The notes below the pieces were generated by a model. That model was not told the DNA's origin, made no database searches, and saw nothing but the letters and a program-made list of their open reading frames with translations. 64,000 nt of DNA from Nereocystis luetkeana (lineage: Eukaryota > Sar > Phaeophyceae > Laminariales > Laminariaceae): assembly GCA_031213475.1 (NCBI GenBank), contig JARUPZ010000019.1:4753896-4817895 (forward strand), read 5' to 3'. Positions 11,757 through 21,290 of the stretch are shown here, in pieces. The position numbers and the translations under genes were made by a program. Within the stretch, counting starts at the first letter, position 1. Every line of letters starts with the position of its first letter.

Positions 11757-14700
11757 CGTTGTTGTTTTTAATGGAGCTGGTGGCATGCAATAGCGCAGAG
11801 CATCCCCCCAGCCTCAGGCGGCCAAACAGGAAGGGGATAAAATTAGTAAAAAAATTGTATGTAATACAAGGCGCTTCGCTCCGCGGGCGGCCTACGCCGC
11901 CCGCTACGCTCGCTCTGGAAGAAAAAGTACATCAAATTACGCGAAGCGGACAGAAGGTCGATGATTGAACATAACTTTTTATGGTGATGATTGTTGTAGT
12001 TGCAAATTGGCGACTTGACAATGCCAAGAGTCACATGCCGTACGTGTACGTACGTACGTACATACCCCAGGCAGGGTACTGATTTCCTTCTTTCGATATG
12101 CTGTATCATATGTACCTCGTATGTACGCACGAGATATCACAGCATGGCACAGCACAGCAGCACCGCAAAAACAATACCAGGTATGAAACCGAAAAATTCG
12201 GAACGAGAAAAAATCCCCGTCCCCTCTCATGTACTATTTGTTTGCCTCTGGAACACCTTGCACCAGTCAGAGAAGAAAATAAATAAATAAATGAACAGCA
12301 GAGCTTCTCTCTCAGCCTCGTACGCCGCCCGCCCCTCTCTCGACCATCTCGCCACCGATTCGGTCCGGGTAAAGCTTTCCTCCATCGCTGTCACAGTGAT
12401 CCCCGTTGCCCGCCCCGCGTGAAGCCCCGTGCTCACCGTGACCCTCGTTCGCCAGCTCGACGATATCGATGGTCAGACGGGCGTTCGTCTCAGAGTATAG
12501 TTCAGCGTGATCGCAGAAATAAGCACCGCTTGAATTTTAGCTTGAAATCCCGAACGACCCTTGTGGACTCGTACGTACTTAGTCTAATTTTTCAGATGGA
12601 GGCAAAAGAGAGCCCATTCATGCTTCCCTTGTGTCTCGAGGCACACACGACGCCTAGCCACGAGAACCGCGACCGCACTCCTTGCAACCCCCCCTCTACC
12701 CGCCAGCATCCGCCGACACCCGCGACGGCGCCGGGCTCGCCCGCGTCGCAGTGCTCCGACTACACACACGCACACGAAACGGAAGAAGACAAGAGGAAAA
12801 ACGAACTGAAAGTGCAAAAGAAATTTCAACCAGCCGGTGAAAAAAAGCGAAAGAGAGCCTCCCAAACCGCTGAAAAAACAAAATCGACTTTTTCTTTTTC
12901 CGAGATTTTTTTTCTATTGTTCCGGGAAAAAAAGTGTGGCACGAGAAGCAAGCACGCAAATAAAGCAAAGAACGCGAAGAAAGCAAGGATCGTAGAAACG
13001 ACAAAAAATCGTGGGAGACTCGCTGAGCGTGAGGCAGGTTTTTATGATCACGTGATTTTAGGCAGGGGGTAACTTTAAGTATGTTTATATGGAAACGACG
13101 TAATAAGCGCCCAATTGTTGGAGGTAACTATTAGGAGTAGGAACGGTGCTCCGTCTCGAAAGGGATGCGTAGTTGTTGATTGATCTCTAAAGGTATACGT
13201 AGTTGGCACAGGAACACGTCGTTGATGACTCAAGACGGCAGTAACACAGAAACTCTCTCTTGTATTATTATCGAGCTGTCGAGTGACAGCCCATGACGAA
13301 ACATCGAAGGACATTATCCAGCAAGCTGCCAGACATGAAACGTCCCTTTCTCCCGCAATATAGCCACTAATTCCACGTAGATGTTCCCCTCACACACAAC
13401 GCCTCATCGATATATGGAACTCCCTACTACAAAATGGATCATCTCCGTCGTATCTTTTAGCACAGTCAACATCCCCCCTGCTCAATACATACGACCATAC
13501 AAATTCCCTCCCCCCTGCTCTGTGCATGACAAGGCACGACAACGCAGGGTGGACACATCGCAATCATAATGAACTCTCATACCCTTGAAGCACAAAATCG
13601 AAAACCAAAAATGAAATTGAAAACTGAAAGCTCATCAAATCTCCAAATCAAACCTTCAAAACCTCACATCAGGTATCCGAACCTTCAAACCCAAAACATC
13701 TTAATATCAAAAGGAAAAACTCATCCTTACGACAAGCAAAAACCTCTCAAAAGCCTCTCACACAATTTCAGACGAAAATCATTTTACGTCGTAGCCATGA
13801 AAAATAGGACACTATTGTACGTGGTTACACCAAAAAAATAAAAACTAGGAAAAGTATAGAATGCCAGAGATCGCAAGGGACTCCGTCCCCTCGAATGAAA
13901 GCCTCCTTCCATCCCCTACTACCGCCATAGATACACAGATCGCGACGGTAACGCGAGATAGCATACATACTCCTTCCCAAATAATTAATCCGGCGTTCAA
14001 ACCACAATACCCGAAATGAAAACCAACATAAAAACCTCCTATCTCGAAGACGCATCAATATTCATCAGAAAACCTCTGTGGTAACGAAAAGCCGCGTTGT
14101 TGAGTGGCTTTGTCAAGAAGTCTGCATGCTGTTCCTCCGACTCTACATGGATAATACCAAACTCCCCCTTAAAAATAAGCTCCCGCAAAAAGTGGTGTCG
14201 CACGTCGATGTGTTTCGAATTCGACGTACACACTGGGTTTTGTGCCAGGTGCCTTGCTCCCTCGTTATCCTCAAAAACCGTCATGCATGTCTCCCCAAAA
14301 CCCGGAAAAATAAAACTCCAGACATACCGCATGAACATCGCCTCCTTAATGGTTTCTGCCAGTGCTACATACTCGGCCTCAGTGGTCGAGAGCGTAACGC
14401 ATTTCTGCGTCCTCGAAAACCAGCACACACACGCCCCCGCACACATTATAGCCCCACCGGAAACTGACCTCCTGTCAGTGGCCTTGCTAGCATAGTCTGC
14501 ATCTGCAAACGCTACCAGGTCAAGCCCCTTTCCCTTCTGGAACGTAATGCCGAAATCACTCGTAGAAAGCACGTACTCTAAAATACCAATCGCTATCTTC
14601 CAATGTACCTCCCTCGGCTTATTCGAATACCTTGCTACCGCTCGCACCGCGTTCGCAATATCCGGTCGTGTTTGGTTCGCAAGCCACATCAAGCATCCTA

Positions 14701-17700
14701 CCAACTCGCGAAAAGGCCAGTCACTCACGGGTTCACTTTCGTCGAACTCCTCGAGTTTCACACCAGTCGAAAGTGGGTTACTCCTCCCAGAACTAACGTT
14801 AAACCTCGCCGCGGTATTTTCAGCGAAAGCCTGCTGCGAAATCGTCAAAGTACCAGCATCCCAATCCCTCAAAAAACGACAACCAGCATACCACCGCAAC
14901 TCGCCCAGGTTGTTAATCGGGACGAGATGGTTCAGATCTTCACAGAACTGATCGCACCTGGTCTTGAGTCCTACAGCAAAAATATCATCCACATGAACCA
15001 CTGTTACAATGGAGACAGAGCCCGACTCGACCAATCGCATGACACAAGCATCAGCTGGGCTCTGCTCAAATCCAAGACTCTTCATGTGAGTAAGTAGGTG
15101 GTTGTGCCACGACCTCGACGCTTGCTTCAAGCCGTAGAGACTGCGGTTCAACCTGACTACCTTACCAGACATTTCGCCGCAACCGGGGGGCAGTCGCATA
15201 AAGACATCCTCTTCCAAACTCGACTGAACGAACGCTTGCTCAGCATCAAAATGACACAAATCCAAACCCAACTCGCACGCAATAGCACCCAACAAACGAA
15301 AACAAGACGCCGCGGGGGTGGGGGCAAAAGTCTCAAAGAAATCAATACCCTCACGCTGCTTAAAACCTCGCGCCACCAGCCTCGCCTTCGCCCGGACCAC
15401 TTCACCATGCTCGTTGGACTTCCAGGCGAAGACCCACTTCGCCGAGATGACGTTCAGCCCGCTTGGCTGCTACGTCGCTCCAAACGTCCCCGCGTCCGCC
15501 AGTCCACGATACTCCTTCTCCATCGCCTGCCTCCAGATGGCCGAATACTCGTCCGTACACGCTTCAGCATACGAGTTCGGCGTTGAAAGCTCGCTCACCG
15601 GTCGTGCGGGAAGGGGGGGATTCTCGTACGGCGGGGCTTGGTGGAAAAGTATATGACCTATACCCTCCCTCGCTGCCATCAGCGACAGCAGCCCATGTCC
15701 CACAGCCTCCCGGTGACGCGCAGTTTCCCCCCTGGTCCTGCCCCTCTGCACGTCACCTTCCTCCGGACTCGGGGTGAGGCCACCCAGCTCCTGGTGCCTC
15801 ACAGTCTCCCCCCTAGTCCGGCCTCTCTGTACATCGCCATCCTCCGGGCCTGGGTTGTAACTACCCAACTCCCGGGCAGCACGCTGAGAAAGCTGTGGCT
15901 GCGGCGACTGCTGCGGCGGCAACGGCGGCGATGACGGCGGCGGCGGCGACGGCGGCGACGGCGGCGGCGGTGACGATGGCGGTGGCGGCGGCGGTGACGA
16001 AGACGGCGGCAGCGACGGCGATGGTGACGGCGACGGCGGTAGCGGCGGTTGCGGCGGCGGCGGTGATGACGGCGGTTGCGGCGGCAGCAGTGGGGAAGGC
16101 GACGGTTGGTCGGATCCTACGCCGGGGCCTCCCAGAGGCTCCGGCGTGCCCGGGGACGGCGACGGCGGCGGCGGCGGAGAGCACTCCTCCTCCGAAGGCA
16201 GTAATCCCACGAACGTTTTCCTCGGGTGCTCCCAAGTAACGTCGCGGGAGTACGACTTCTGGCCAGACAGCAGCAGGATCTTGCAGCAGTCAGCCGAGTG
16301 ATGATTTCCGCTGTTGAGGTAAAAGCAGGGCTCCGCCTTGGGTCCCGTCTTCAGGGCTCTCCTCACGTGGTGGTAGCCCGGCTTCAAGAACGGGAGCAGC
16401 CGCGCAAACGGTGACCTCCCGTAGAAACGCCGGTACGGAGAGTGCATGTCCGGCTTGTCTCTCACCCTCGCCGTCATGTTGATGACGTCGCTCGCGTACT
16501 TGCAGGCCTCGGCCCAGAGGGGTTGCGTCGATGGCATCTTCGCGTCCCCGAACAGGCGGGGGGCCTCCAGGCGTGACGCCATCGCAAGCTCCAGCGTCAT
16601 AGCTATCCGGCGCTCGACCACGCCATCATGCTTAGGAGAGCCGACAGGCGTGTGCTCGCGCCGAATGCCGTAGTGGTTGAGCATCGCCACGAACTGCGCC
16701 TTAAGGAACTCGGTGCCGTTGTCGGAGCGAAGGCACTCCACGATGGACGGGCGACCTTTGGCGTTGATGTCGGCGAGGAAAGCAGCGAAGACCTCCGGGA
16801 CGTCGGACTTCCGGCGCAAGAAATACGGCCATCCCAGCCGCGAGTAGTCGTCGACGATCATCATCAAGTACTCGGCACCGCCTGCAGACGTAGGCTGCTT
16901 GCCCGACAGGTCCACGAAAAGACGCTCCAGAGGCCTGGTGGAGCGGCACTCGGTCGTCCACGGCACCGCCATCCTCCTCCCCTTCGCCTCTGAGCATCCG
17001 GCACACGAAACCAACTCTCCAAAAACCTTAATGCCCATTTGGCGGGCCGTCTCACGAAGCGTATCGGCATGGGAGTGGGCAAGGGAAACATGAAGATCGT
17101 TAATATCGATCCTCCTCATCTTACCAGGGGCCAACACTGCGGCAGCGATGGGGGTCTCGACAGTCCGTGTAGCCTGAATGTATGATCCTGCATCTCTACG
17201 CATGAAAGACAAACCTCCACCCAACAGGTGAGCTCCATTGGCATTGAGCGTGACAGGGCATTTCGGCATGACCGCGTGGAGCGAGAACAGGTTGAAGCGA
17301 ATACCGGGTACATACGCTACGTCCAACAGCTTGACCTCTACGTCACCCTGCTGACTGTGCATCACCATCGGTATACTACCAAAACATTCAACCTTCAGTG
17401 ACCTCATGTCACCGACGACCAAACTGCTCCTGTCCGGGGAAGGGGGGAAACACTCTACCATACCCAAGGGGTTACCCGTCACATGAAAAGTAGCACCAGA
17501 ATCCGCTACCCACTCTTCCCTCTTATCCCCCCGAACAAAATCATGACTACCAGCCTTGCCTTGCTGCGCAAACTGCGCGGTGAGGAGATGCGGGTCGAAC
17601 GAAGGCGCGAAGCTGCCGTTGTTCGCCTGGTCAGGAGAAGGGCTCGAGGATGGTTGAGGCGGGGAAGCTCCGGCTGAGGTATACCCACCACTGCCGTAGG

Positions 17701-18141
17701 GTGTCGGTGTCTCCTGCAGCCAGCCACCACCGTAGTACATCGAGGGGTGTTGAGGGGCAGCAGACGGGATCGCGACATTCATATGCGCGGGGACAACCGG
17801 GCACTCTGCGATATAGTGACCCGGTCGGTTACAGCGAAAGCAAAGTCCCTTGCCCCTCCTCGGCGCACCACCCGGTGGGGGACCCCAGCCCGTCGGAGCG
17901 TTGACTGGCGGCGGGGGCATCGGAGGCATGGCCCCAGGCGGTGGCGCAGTAGGTACCCAGCCCATCGGCGGGACCTGCCCACCGGTACCGAACGGATTTG
18001 AACCAGAGTCATCCCAACGGTACCTGCAGGCCGCGGCATCCCAACGCCACTGGGGGCCAGTTATGCCCTGCGGTGCAGCTCCACCCCTACCGCCACCGTT
18101 TTGCTTCGGGCGACGATCTTGCTGCTGCTGCTGCTGCTGAG

Positions 18142-18176
<35 letters not shown>

Positions 18177-18191
18177 AGCTGCTGCTGAGGT

Positions 18192-18226
<35 letters not shown>

Positions 18227-21204
18227 ACCACCCTTGAACCTCCCGCCTCTCCTGTTGTTCCTCCCTCCTCCGCCTGAACCCGCACCTCCACCACCGGCAG
18301 ATTGCGCAGCGCCGGCGTACAAGGCATGCGGATCTCCTACCCCCTTAACCCCCAATGCCTTGGATATCATCTCCTTCTCAACCCTGTCATTCGCGTACGC
18401 ATCACGGATGATCTCATCGATCTCGGAACGAGGGATGGACGGGCGAGAGAGGATGGATTTGCTCTGTATGTTGTACAGCGAGGAAAGGTTGTTGACGATG
18501 TGTCTGTTGACTTCTTCTACGCTCTTCCCACAACCTAGCATGGCCAACTGATCAGCTGCCTGGTCTACCCTGCCGAGAAACAACAGGGGTTCCTCTCCCT
18601 CTACCATCCGGATGGTCTCAAAGTCCCTCTTGAGTCTATGGGTTGCGGCGATAGTTTTAGGCATGTAGTACTTCTCTAGTTCCTGCCACGCACCACTCGG
18701 TGACATTGCCTGCTGCATACGAAATTCGGCGATAGCGTATCCTGTCATCGACTCCATCATCAAACCATACACAAACCGCGCATCTCTAATCTCTTGTGGC
18801 GTGTGCCTCTGCTCCAACTCCTCCTGAGACACGTTCATGTCTCCTACCATCACTGGGTTGGCTGTCAACTTGAGTACGTGCAGGCAACCAAGTGATGACA
18901 TGTAAGCCTGGAACTTGCTGCGCCACATACCAAAGTGGGCCTCTATATTATCAAACTTGGGGGGTCTCGACTGACTTAAACTATGAGTAGGGCGGGACGA
19001 AAGGGAAAAGTGCGACGTGCCTGAGTGGGCTCCTTGCCCGGGTGTTGGCACAGCAGCAGTCGCCGCAGTAGTCGCAGCAGTAGTCGTCGATGCTGCATCT
19101 TCTCTCCTCCCCCCACCGGCCCCCCTTCCCGCCTCTGCGAGAAGCGCGTCCCTCCGGGCGCGCAGCCTCTGCTCCTCCACTGTCCTCTGCAGGACCTCTA
19201 TCTCCTCTCTCATGTCTCGCATCTTCTCCTCTGCTTCGACGTTCGCGTCCACGCTTTGCCCATCTGAATCGGGCATCGCTGGGAGCTGGTTCCAGCCTCT
19301 CTAGGCTGGCCTCGACTACGTTCGTACCAGTAGAAGATCACCGGCTCACACTAGTGTGTTGATTGATCTCTAAAGGTATACGTAGTTGGCACAGGAACAC
19401 GTCGTTGATGACTCAAGACGGCAGTAACACAGAAACTCTCTCTTGTATTATTATCGAGCTGTCGAGTGACAGCCCATGACGAAACATCGAAGGACATTAT
19501 CCAGCAAGCTGCCAGACATGAAACGTCCCTTTCTCCCGCAATATAGCCACTAATTCCACGTAGATGTTCCCCTCACACACAACGCCTCATCGATATATGG
19601 AACTCCCTACTACAAAATGGATCATCTCCGTCGTATCTTTTAGCACAGTCAACAGTAGTCAATGGTCAAATGTCTAAGGCAAGCAACAAATGAATACCCC
19701 CCCCCCCCCCCCGAGCGTAAACGTTGAGTTCTCATGCCTGCGCGATGATAGTGTACTCCTGTACGTGGCGCACCGCCGTGGCAAAGGAGAACCCAAATTT
19801 TGGGTTTTCTCCAACGTACGTAGGGCTCTTCACAGATCATGATCCGACCCGCGGGTCTGGTAAGAAGTTATCGAAATGACACGGGTCGGGTCAAAGGTGC
19901 ACGCGGATCTGAATGCCAGCCACCCACACTACCCCCTCCCCCCTGTTGTACTAGACGGCTGTTTTTTCCCCGTGTGTTTTTTGTTTGTCTCACACACCTG
20001 CAGACGCTGCTCTATGTAAGTGTAAACGCTGCTTTCGTACGTGTAGCTGGCAACGTTTTGGTTCGTTTATCGTATACATGCATGTATGCCGAGTACTATG
20101 TCCTGGAATTCAGGGTGCAAAAAACAGGAACCAAAATTAGTCTCGCGTGGTGGTGTGATTTTGTTTTTTCGAAGACCCTGGTAGGGTCGGCTCAGGAGTT
20201 TTTCAAGACCTCACGGGTCGGGCCAGATGACCCGACCCGACCCGACCCGCGAGATTTGACCTGACCCGTGAGCAGCCGTGGATATACCCTTGGCTGCGAT
20301 TGTCCGCCCGCGACTGCTGACACCGCCGAGCGAACGAAGTCGTTTTTTTTTTCATGATTTATGGTGTTGTCGGGGTACAACGGTTGGTATGTGTTGATGT
20401 GGAAAACAACGGTTGATATGTGTTGATGTGGAAAACCATTTTGCTTATCTCCATTCGAACAACGTCATGAGCGCCCAACTGTTCTCTAATAGGAGTAGGA
20501 ACGGTGCTCCGTCTCGAAAGGGATGCGTGGTCAATGGTCAAATGACTTAAGACAAGCAACAAATGAGTACGCCCCCCCCCCCCCCCCCATTGCTGTCTCT
20601 AGAAGTGGCCACACCGGAAAATACATTAACTCACTTGAGACTGTCGTCCATATGCAAGTCCGCCTCACAAGCGGTTTTTGGTACGATGCAGCTCTCCCAT
20701 CATGCGGCTCGCCGAACACCACACAGCGCTTCGCCCATGGTGCGAGCAATGTCTGCCTGTCTGCCTGGTCGGTGAAAACTCGACGTGCTCAGCCCCAGCG
20801 TTGTAGGCATGCAAGGGTCCATGGTCATACGACTACGGCCGTGCATGATATCGGGTACCCCCCCCCCCCCCTCCCCCTTCGGTTCACGTTGGCGGACGCT
20901 GCCCCTCCGCTCCCTCCATGCCTTTTTTACCCTTGCGAATCCTTCTCCCCTGCTGAACCTCCCCCCAGCCTCGAAATCCGCCTGTCTCTATATACCACCT
21001 GACACCTTTCGCTGGTTGGGCCTCTCGTTTCGTTGTTCAATCCTGAAAAATGCGCAGGTTGCGGTGAGGGCGCGGTTTGTGCTGTCGCCATTCCCGCCCC
21101 TCGTCGTTGCCTCGATGTTGAAGCGTGCTTCTTTTAGGTACGACGTGGGCGAGAGGCTCTCCGTCACCTTCGGAAATATCGTTCAAAACATGAGGATCAT
21201 CTGA
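5707..21204 (+). CDS. DUF2993 / LmeA-like lipid-binding protein, five exons
   Basis: Exons are 5707-6669, 8477-8578, 9337-9492, 11067-11213 and 21058-21204 (TGA at 21202-21204). All introns are GT-AG and phase 0, and the product is 504 residues. ATG 5707 is the first in-frame ATG, with A at -3 and G at +4. Residues 3-24 form an Ala-rich hydrophobic stretch that could be a targeting peptide. Residues 25-230 are Gly/Ser/Pro-rich. The DUF2993 domain runs from about 231 to the end: EGLEVSVDARSNRDAMSGLL and FNHLQLETLQISGG in exon 1, FTSGDL...VVENMM in exon 2, LVIDGEMVYDN in exon 3, GGSLTLPLLPL in exon 4, VRARFVLSPFPPLVVAS in exon 5. The family includes mycobacterial LmeA, a phospholipid-binding cell-envelope protein; plant and algal members are poorly characterised and often thought plastid-located. 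No catalytic residues are expected. Intron 4 is 9,844 bp and full of mobile elements, so it is a heavy load on splicing. The family call rests on pattern recognition. Confidence 0.85.
6670..8476 (+). other. Intron 1 of the DUF2993 gene
   Basis: 1,807 bp, donor gtgaga and acceptor cgacag. It contains a poly-C repeat at 7735-8058. It also holds two copies of a short module, gatctgctctaaaacacaca through gataatgg, at about 7466-7533 and 8066-8119, each followed directly by a run of C. A GACC tetranucleotide run lies at about 8156-8172. No coding signal was recognised inside it. Confidence 0.75.
7735..8058 (+). repeat. Poly-C-ending repeat, module b (intron 1)
   Basis: About 320 bp starting near ccattgctgtctctggaagt and ending gcatgagatcgagtac with C-rich sequence behind it. 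A paralogous copy lies at 20590-20872. Its 3' part recurs at 10919-10992, and on the minus strand at 11262-11470 and 21217-21280. Typical internal phrase: tatgcaagtccgcctcacaa. Confidence 0.75.
9493..9860 (+). repeat. Tandem duplication of the exon 3 / intron 3 boundary
   Basis: Exon 3 ends accagcatcggggtcaaggg then aaag and the donor gtgcgg (GT at 9493). Inside intron 3 the phrase ccagcatcggggtcaag reappears at about 9710, followed by gggaaag and gtgcga (GT at about 9736). A degraded copy (tcggggtcaaagg...gaggtg) lies near 9590-9607. The downstream T-rich and tgattggttga-type sequence is repeated too. The unit is about 115-130 bp. The later donors are therefore decoys that match the true one almost exactly. 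Confidence 0.75.
10851..10992 (+). repeat. Poly-C-ending repeats in intron 3
   Basis: A shortened module a (cgtctcgaaagggatgcgtgg to gagtac, then C10 or more) is directly followed by the 3' part of module b (gtctatggtcatacgac to tcgagtac, then C12 or so). So two poly-C tracts lie within about 80 bp here. The real acceptor of intron 3 follows at 11065-11066. Confidence 0.7.
11262..11470 (-). repeat. Poly-C-ending repeat, module b, inverted copy (intron 4)
   Basis: The complement of module b: it begins with a G-rich tract, then ccatgcatggccgcagtcgt and the phrases complementary to those in 7735-8058. It lies about 50 bp downstream of the exon 4 donor. Confidence 0.7.
11701..11768. repeat. GTT trinucleotide microsatellite
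   Basis: An almost pure (GTT)n tract of about 22 units with a single interruption (gtc), in intron 4. Confidence 0.95.
11865..12870 (+). repeat. 1.1-kb repeat family, copy A (intron 4)
   Basis: Starts tacaaggcgcttcgctccgc, followed by a short hairpin made of gcgggcgg and its complement. It contains cttgacaatgccaagagtc, cgccaccgattcggtccgg and cgaggcacacacgacgcc in the order seen in the other copies. Full-length plus copy: 55841-56970. Full-length minus copy: 35816-36937. Others: 42086-43520 (minus) and 53471-55440 (plus), with a partial one at 55441-55840. The 3' part of copy A is diverged and its end is uncertain (possibly about 13070). No coding capacity was recognised. Confidence 0.8.
13093..13173 (+). 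repeat. Poly-C-ending module a, split by the copia insertion
   Basis: The left half of module a (cgacgtaataagcgcccaat ... agggatgcgtagt). The right half (gtagtcaatggtcaaatg ... gaatac and a C16 tract) continues at 19655-19712. Removing the copia element and one copy of GTAGT restores the module as it appears at 20455-20589. Confidence 0.85.
13174..13471 (-). repeat. Copia 3' LTR
   Basis: 298 bp, TG...CA ends. It reads the same base for base as 19357-19654 and is directly followed on the plus strand by the complement of the polypurine tract. Confidence 0.95.
13472..13483 (-). other. Polypurine tract of the copia element
   Basis: On the minus strand this reads GAGCAGGGGGGA directly before the 3' LTR, the expected plus-strand priming site. 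A second C-rich copy (ccccctgctc on the plus strand, 13511-13520) lies about 35 bp further in. Confidence 0.75.
14039..15469 (-). CDS. Copia pol, reverse transcriptase and RNase H part
   Basis: This frame continues the gag-pol ORF after the TAG at 15470-15472 and stays open for 476 codons to TAG at 14039-14041. There is no ATG near its start, so it should be made only by translation through the TAG. Visible in order: ISAKWVFAWK, KARLVARGFKQREGIDFFET, LCHFDAEQAFVQ with the first RT aspartate, LYGLKQASRSWH, VVHVDDIFAVG with the catalytic DD pair, RPDIANAV. RNase H follows, with FADADYASKATDRRSVSGG, LSTTEAEYVALAE and DNEGARHLAQNP. It copies the element RNA into DNA inside the virus-like particle. 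Length and motif order are normal for copia. If the TAG is simply a mutation, this is the dead half of a broken pol. Confidence 0.93.
   Translation of the reverse strand, partial: QPSGLNVISAKWVFAWKSNEHGEVVRAKARLVARGFKQREGIDFFETFAPTPAASCFRLLGAIACELGLDLCHFDAEQAFVQSSLEEDVFMRLPPGCGEMSGKVVRLNRSLYGLKQASRSWHNHLLTHMKSLGFEQSPADACVMRLVESGSVSIVTVVHVDDIFAVGLKTRCDQFCEDLNHLVPINNLGELRWYAGCRFLRDWDAGTLTISQQAFAENTAARFNVSSGRSNPLSTGVKLEEFDESEPVSDWPFRELVGCLMWLANQTRPDIANAVRAVARYSNKPREVHWKIAIGILEYVLSTSDFGITFQKGKGLDLVAFADADYASKATDRRSVSGGAIMCAGACVCWFSRTQKCVTLSTTEAEYVALAETIKEAMFMRYVWSFIFPGFGETCMTVFEDNEGARHLAQNPVCTSNSKHIDVRHHFLRELIFKGEFGIIHVESEEQHADFLTKPLNNAAFRYHRGFLMNIDASSR
15470..19276 (-). CDS. Copia gag-protease-integrase polyprotein
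   Basis: 1,268 residues from ATG 19276 to TAG 15470-15472. Residues about 10-55 look like a charged coiled coil. The gag core follows, then a long Gln-rich block and the CCHC zinc knuckle CFRCNRPGHYIAEC (residues 479-492). The protease site is D592-S-G in WVADSGATFH. The integrase zinc site is H729-x4-H734...C758-x2-C761. The catalytic triad is D789, D852 and E888; the spacing D852 to E888 gives exactly the D(35)E expected. A long Pro/Ser-rich linker then carries two copies of the phrase DGDVQRGRTRGET or EGDVQRGRTRGET. The ORF stops at GTFGAT, in the segment just before RT where other copia pols read on. The next codons (CAG CCA) are in the same frame as the RT. Confidence 0.95.
19357..19654 (-). 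repeat. Copia 5' LTR
   Basis: 298 bp. It should hold the promoter of the element, reading leftward into gag at 19276. Confidence 0.95.
19821..20280. mobile_element. hAT-like non-autonomous element, degraded copy
   Basis: The left end tagggctcttcacagatcatga resembles the intact end cagggcttttcgcaggtcat at 51885. Near the right end are GACCC arrays and tgacccgtgagcagccgtg, a decayed version of the right end of the intact elements. A 20-bp-scale GGGTC array remains at both sides. The 8-bp flanks do not match, so either the copy is old or its edges are misplaced. It lies in intron 4 between the copia element and exon 5. Confidence 0.55.
20455..20875 (+). repeat. Poly-C-ending repeat, modules a plus b (intron 4)
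   Basis: The most complete copy. Module a ends gagtacg at about 20572 and is followed by a C tract of about 16. Module b (attgctgtctctagaagtgg ... atatcgggtac) ends in a second C tract at about 20860-20872. It precedes exon 5 by about 180 bp. Confidence 0.75.
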
Positions 21205-21216
21205 TGCTGGGGTGGG

Positions 21217-21290
21217 TAGAGGGGGGGGGGCGGGGGTACTCATGTCATGCATGGCCGTCGTCGCATCACCATAGACCGGGGGGGCGGGGG
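21217..21290 (-). repeat. Poly-C-ending module b, 3' end, inverted
   Basis: A poly-G-rich tract, then gtactcatgtcatgcatggcc, the complement of the module b terminus. It begins about 15 bp after the host stop codon, so it probably lies in the 3' UTR. Confidence 0.6.

Larger units (their letters stand above)
13174..19654 (-). mobile_element. Ty1/copia LTR retrotransposon, full length
   Basis: 6,481 bp, antisense to the host gene, in intron 4. LTRs of 298 bp (13174-13471 and 19357-19654) start TGTTGATTG and end CAGTCAACA, and read identical by eye. A 5-bp target duplication GTAGT flanks it (13169-13173 and 19655-19659). A G-rich polypurine tract on the minus strand (GAGCAGGGGGGA) adjoins the 3' LTR at 13472-13483. 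Domain order gag, protease, integrase, RT, RNase H is copia-type. No clear primer-binding site starting TGG was seen just inside the 5' LTR. Identical LTRs indicate a very recent insertion. The only coding defect found is one in-frame TAG. Confidence 0.96.

Noticed and set aside
15895..16239. Ala/Thr-rich open frames on both strands at 15.86-16.24 kb
   Set aside because: They are out-of-frame or antisense readings of the Pro/Ser-rich linker of the copia polyprotein.
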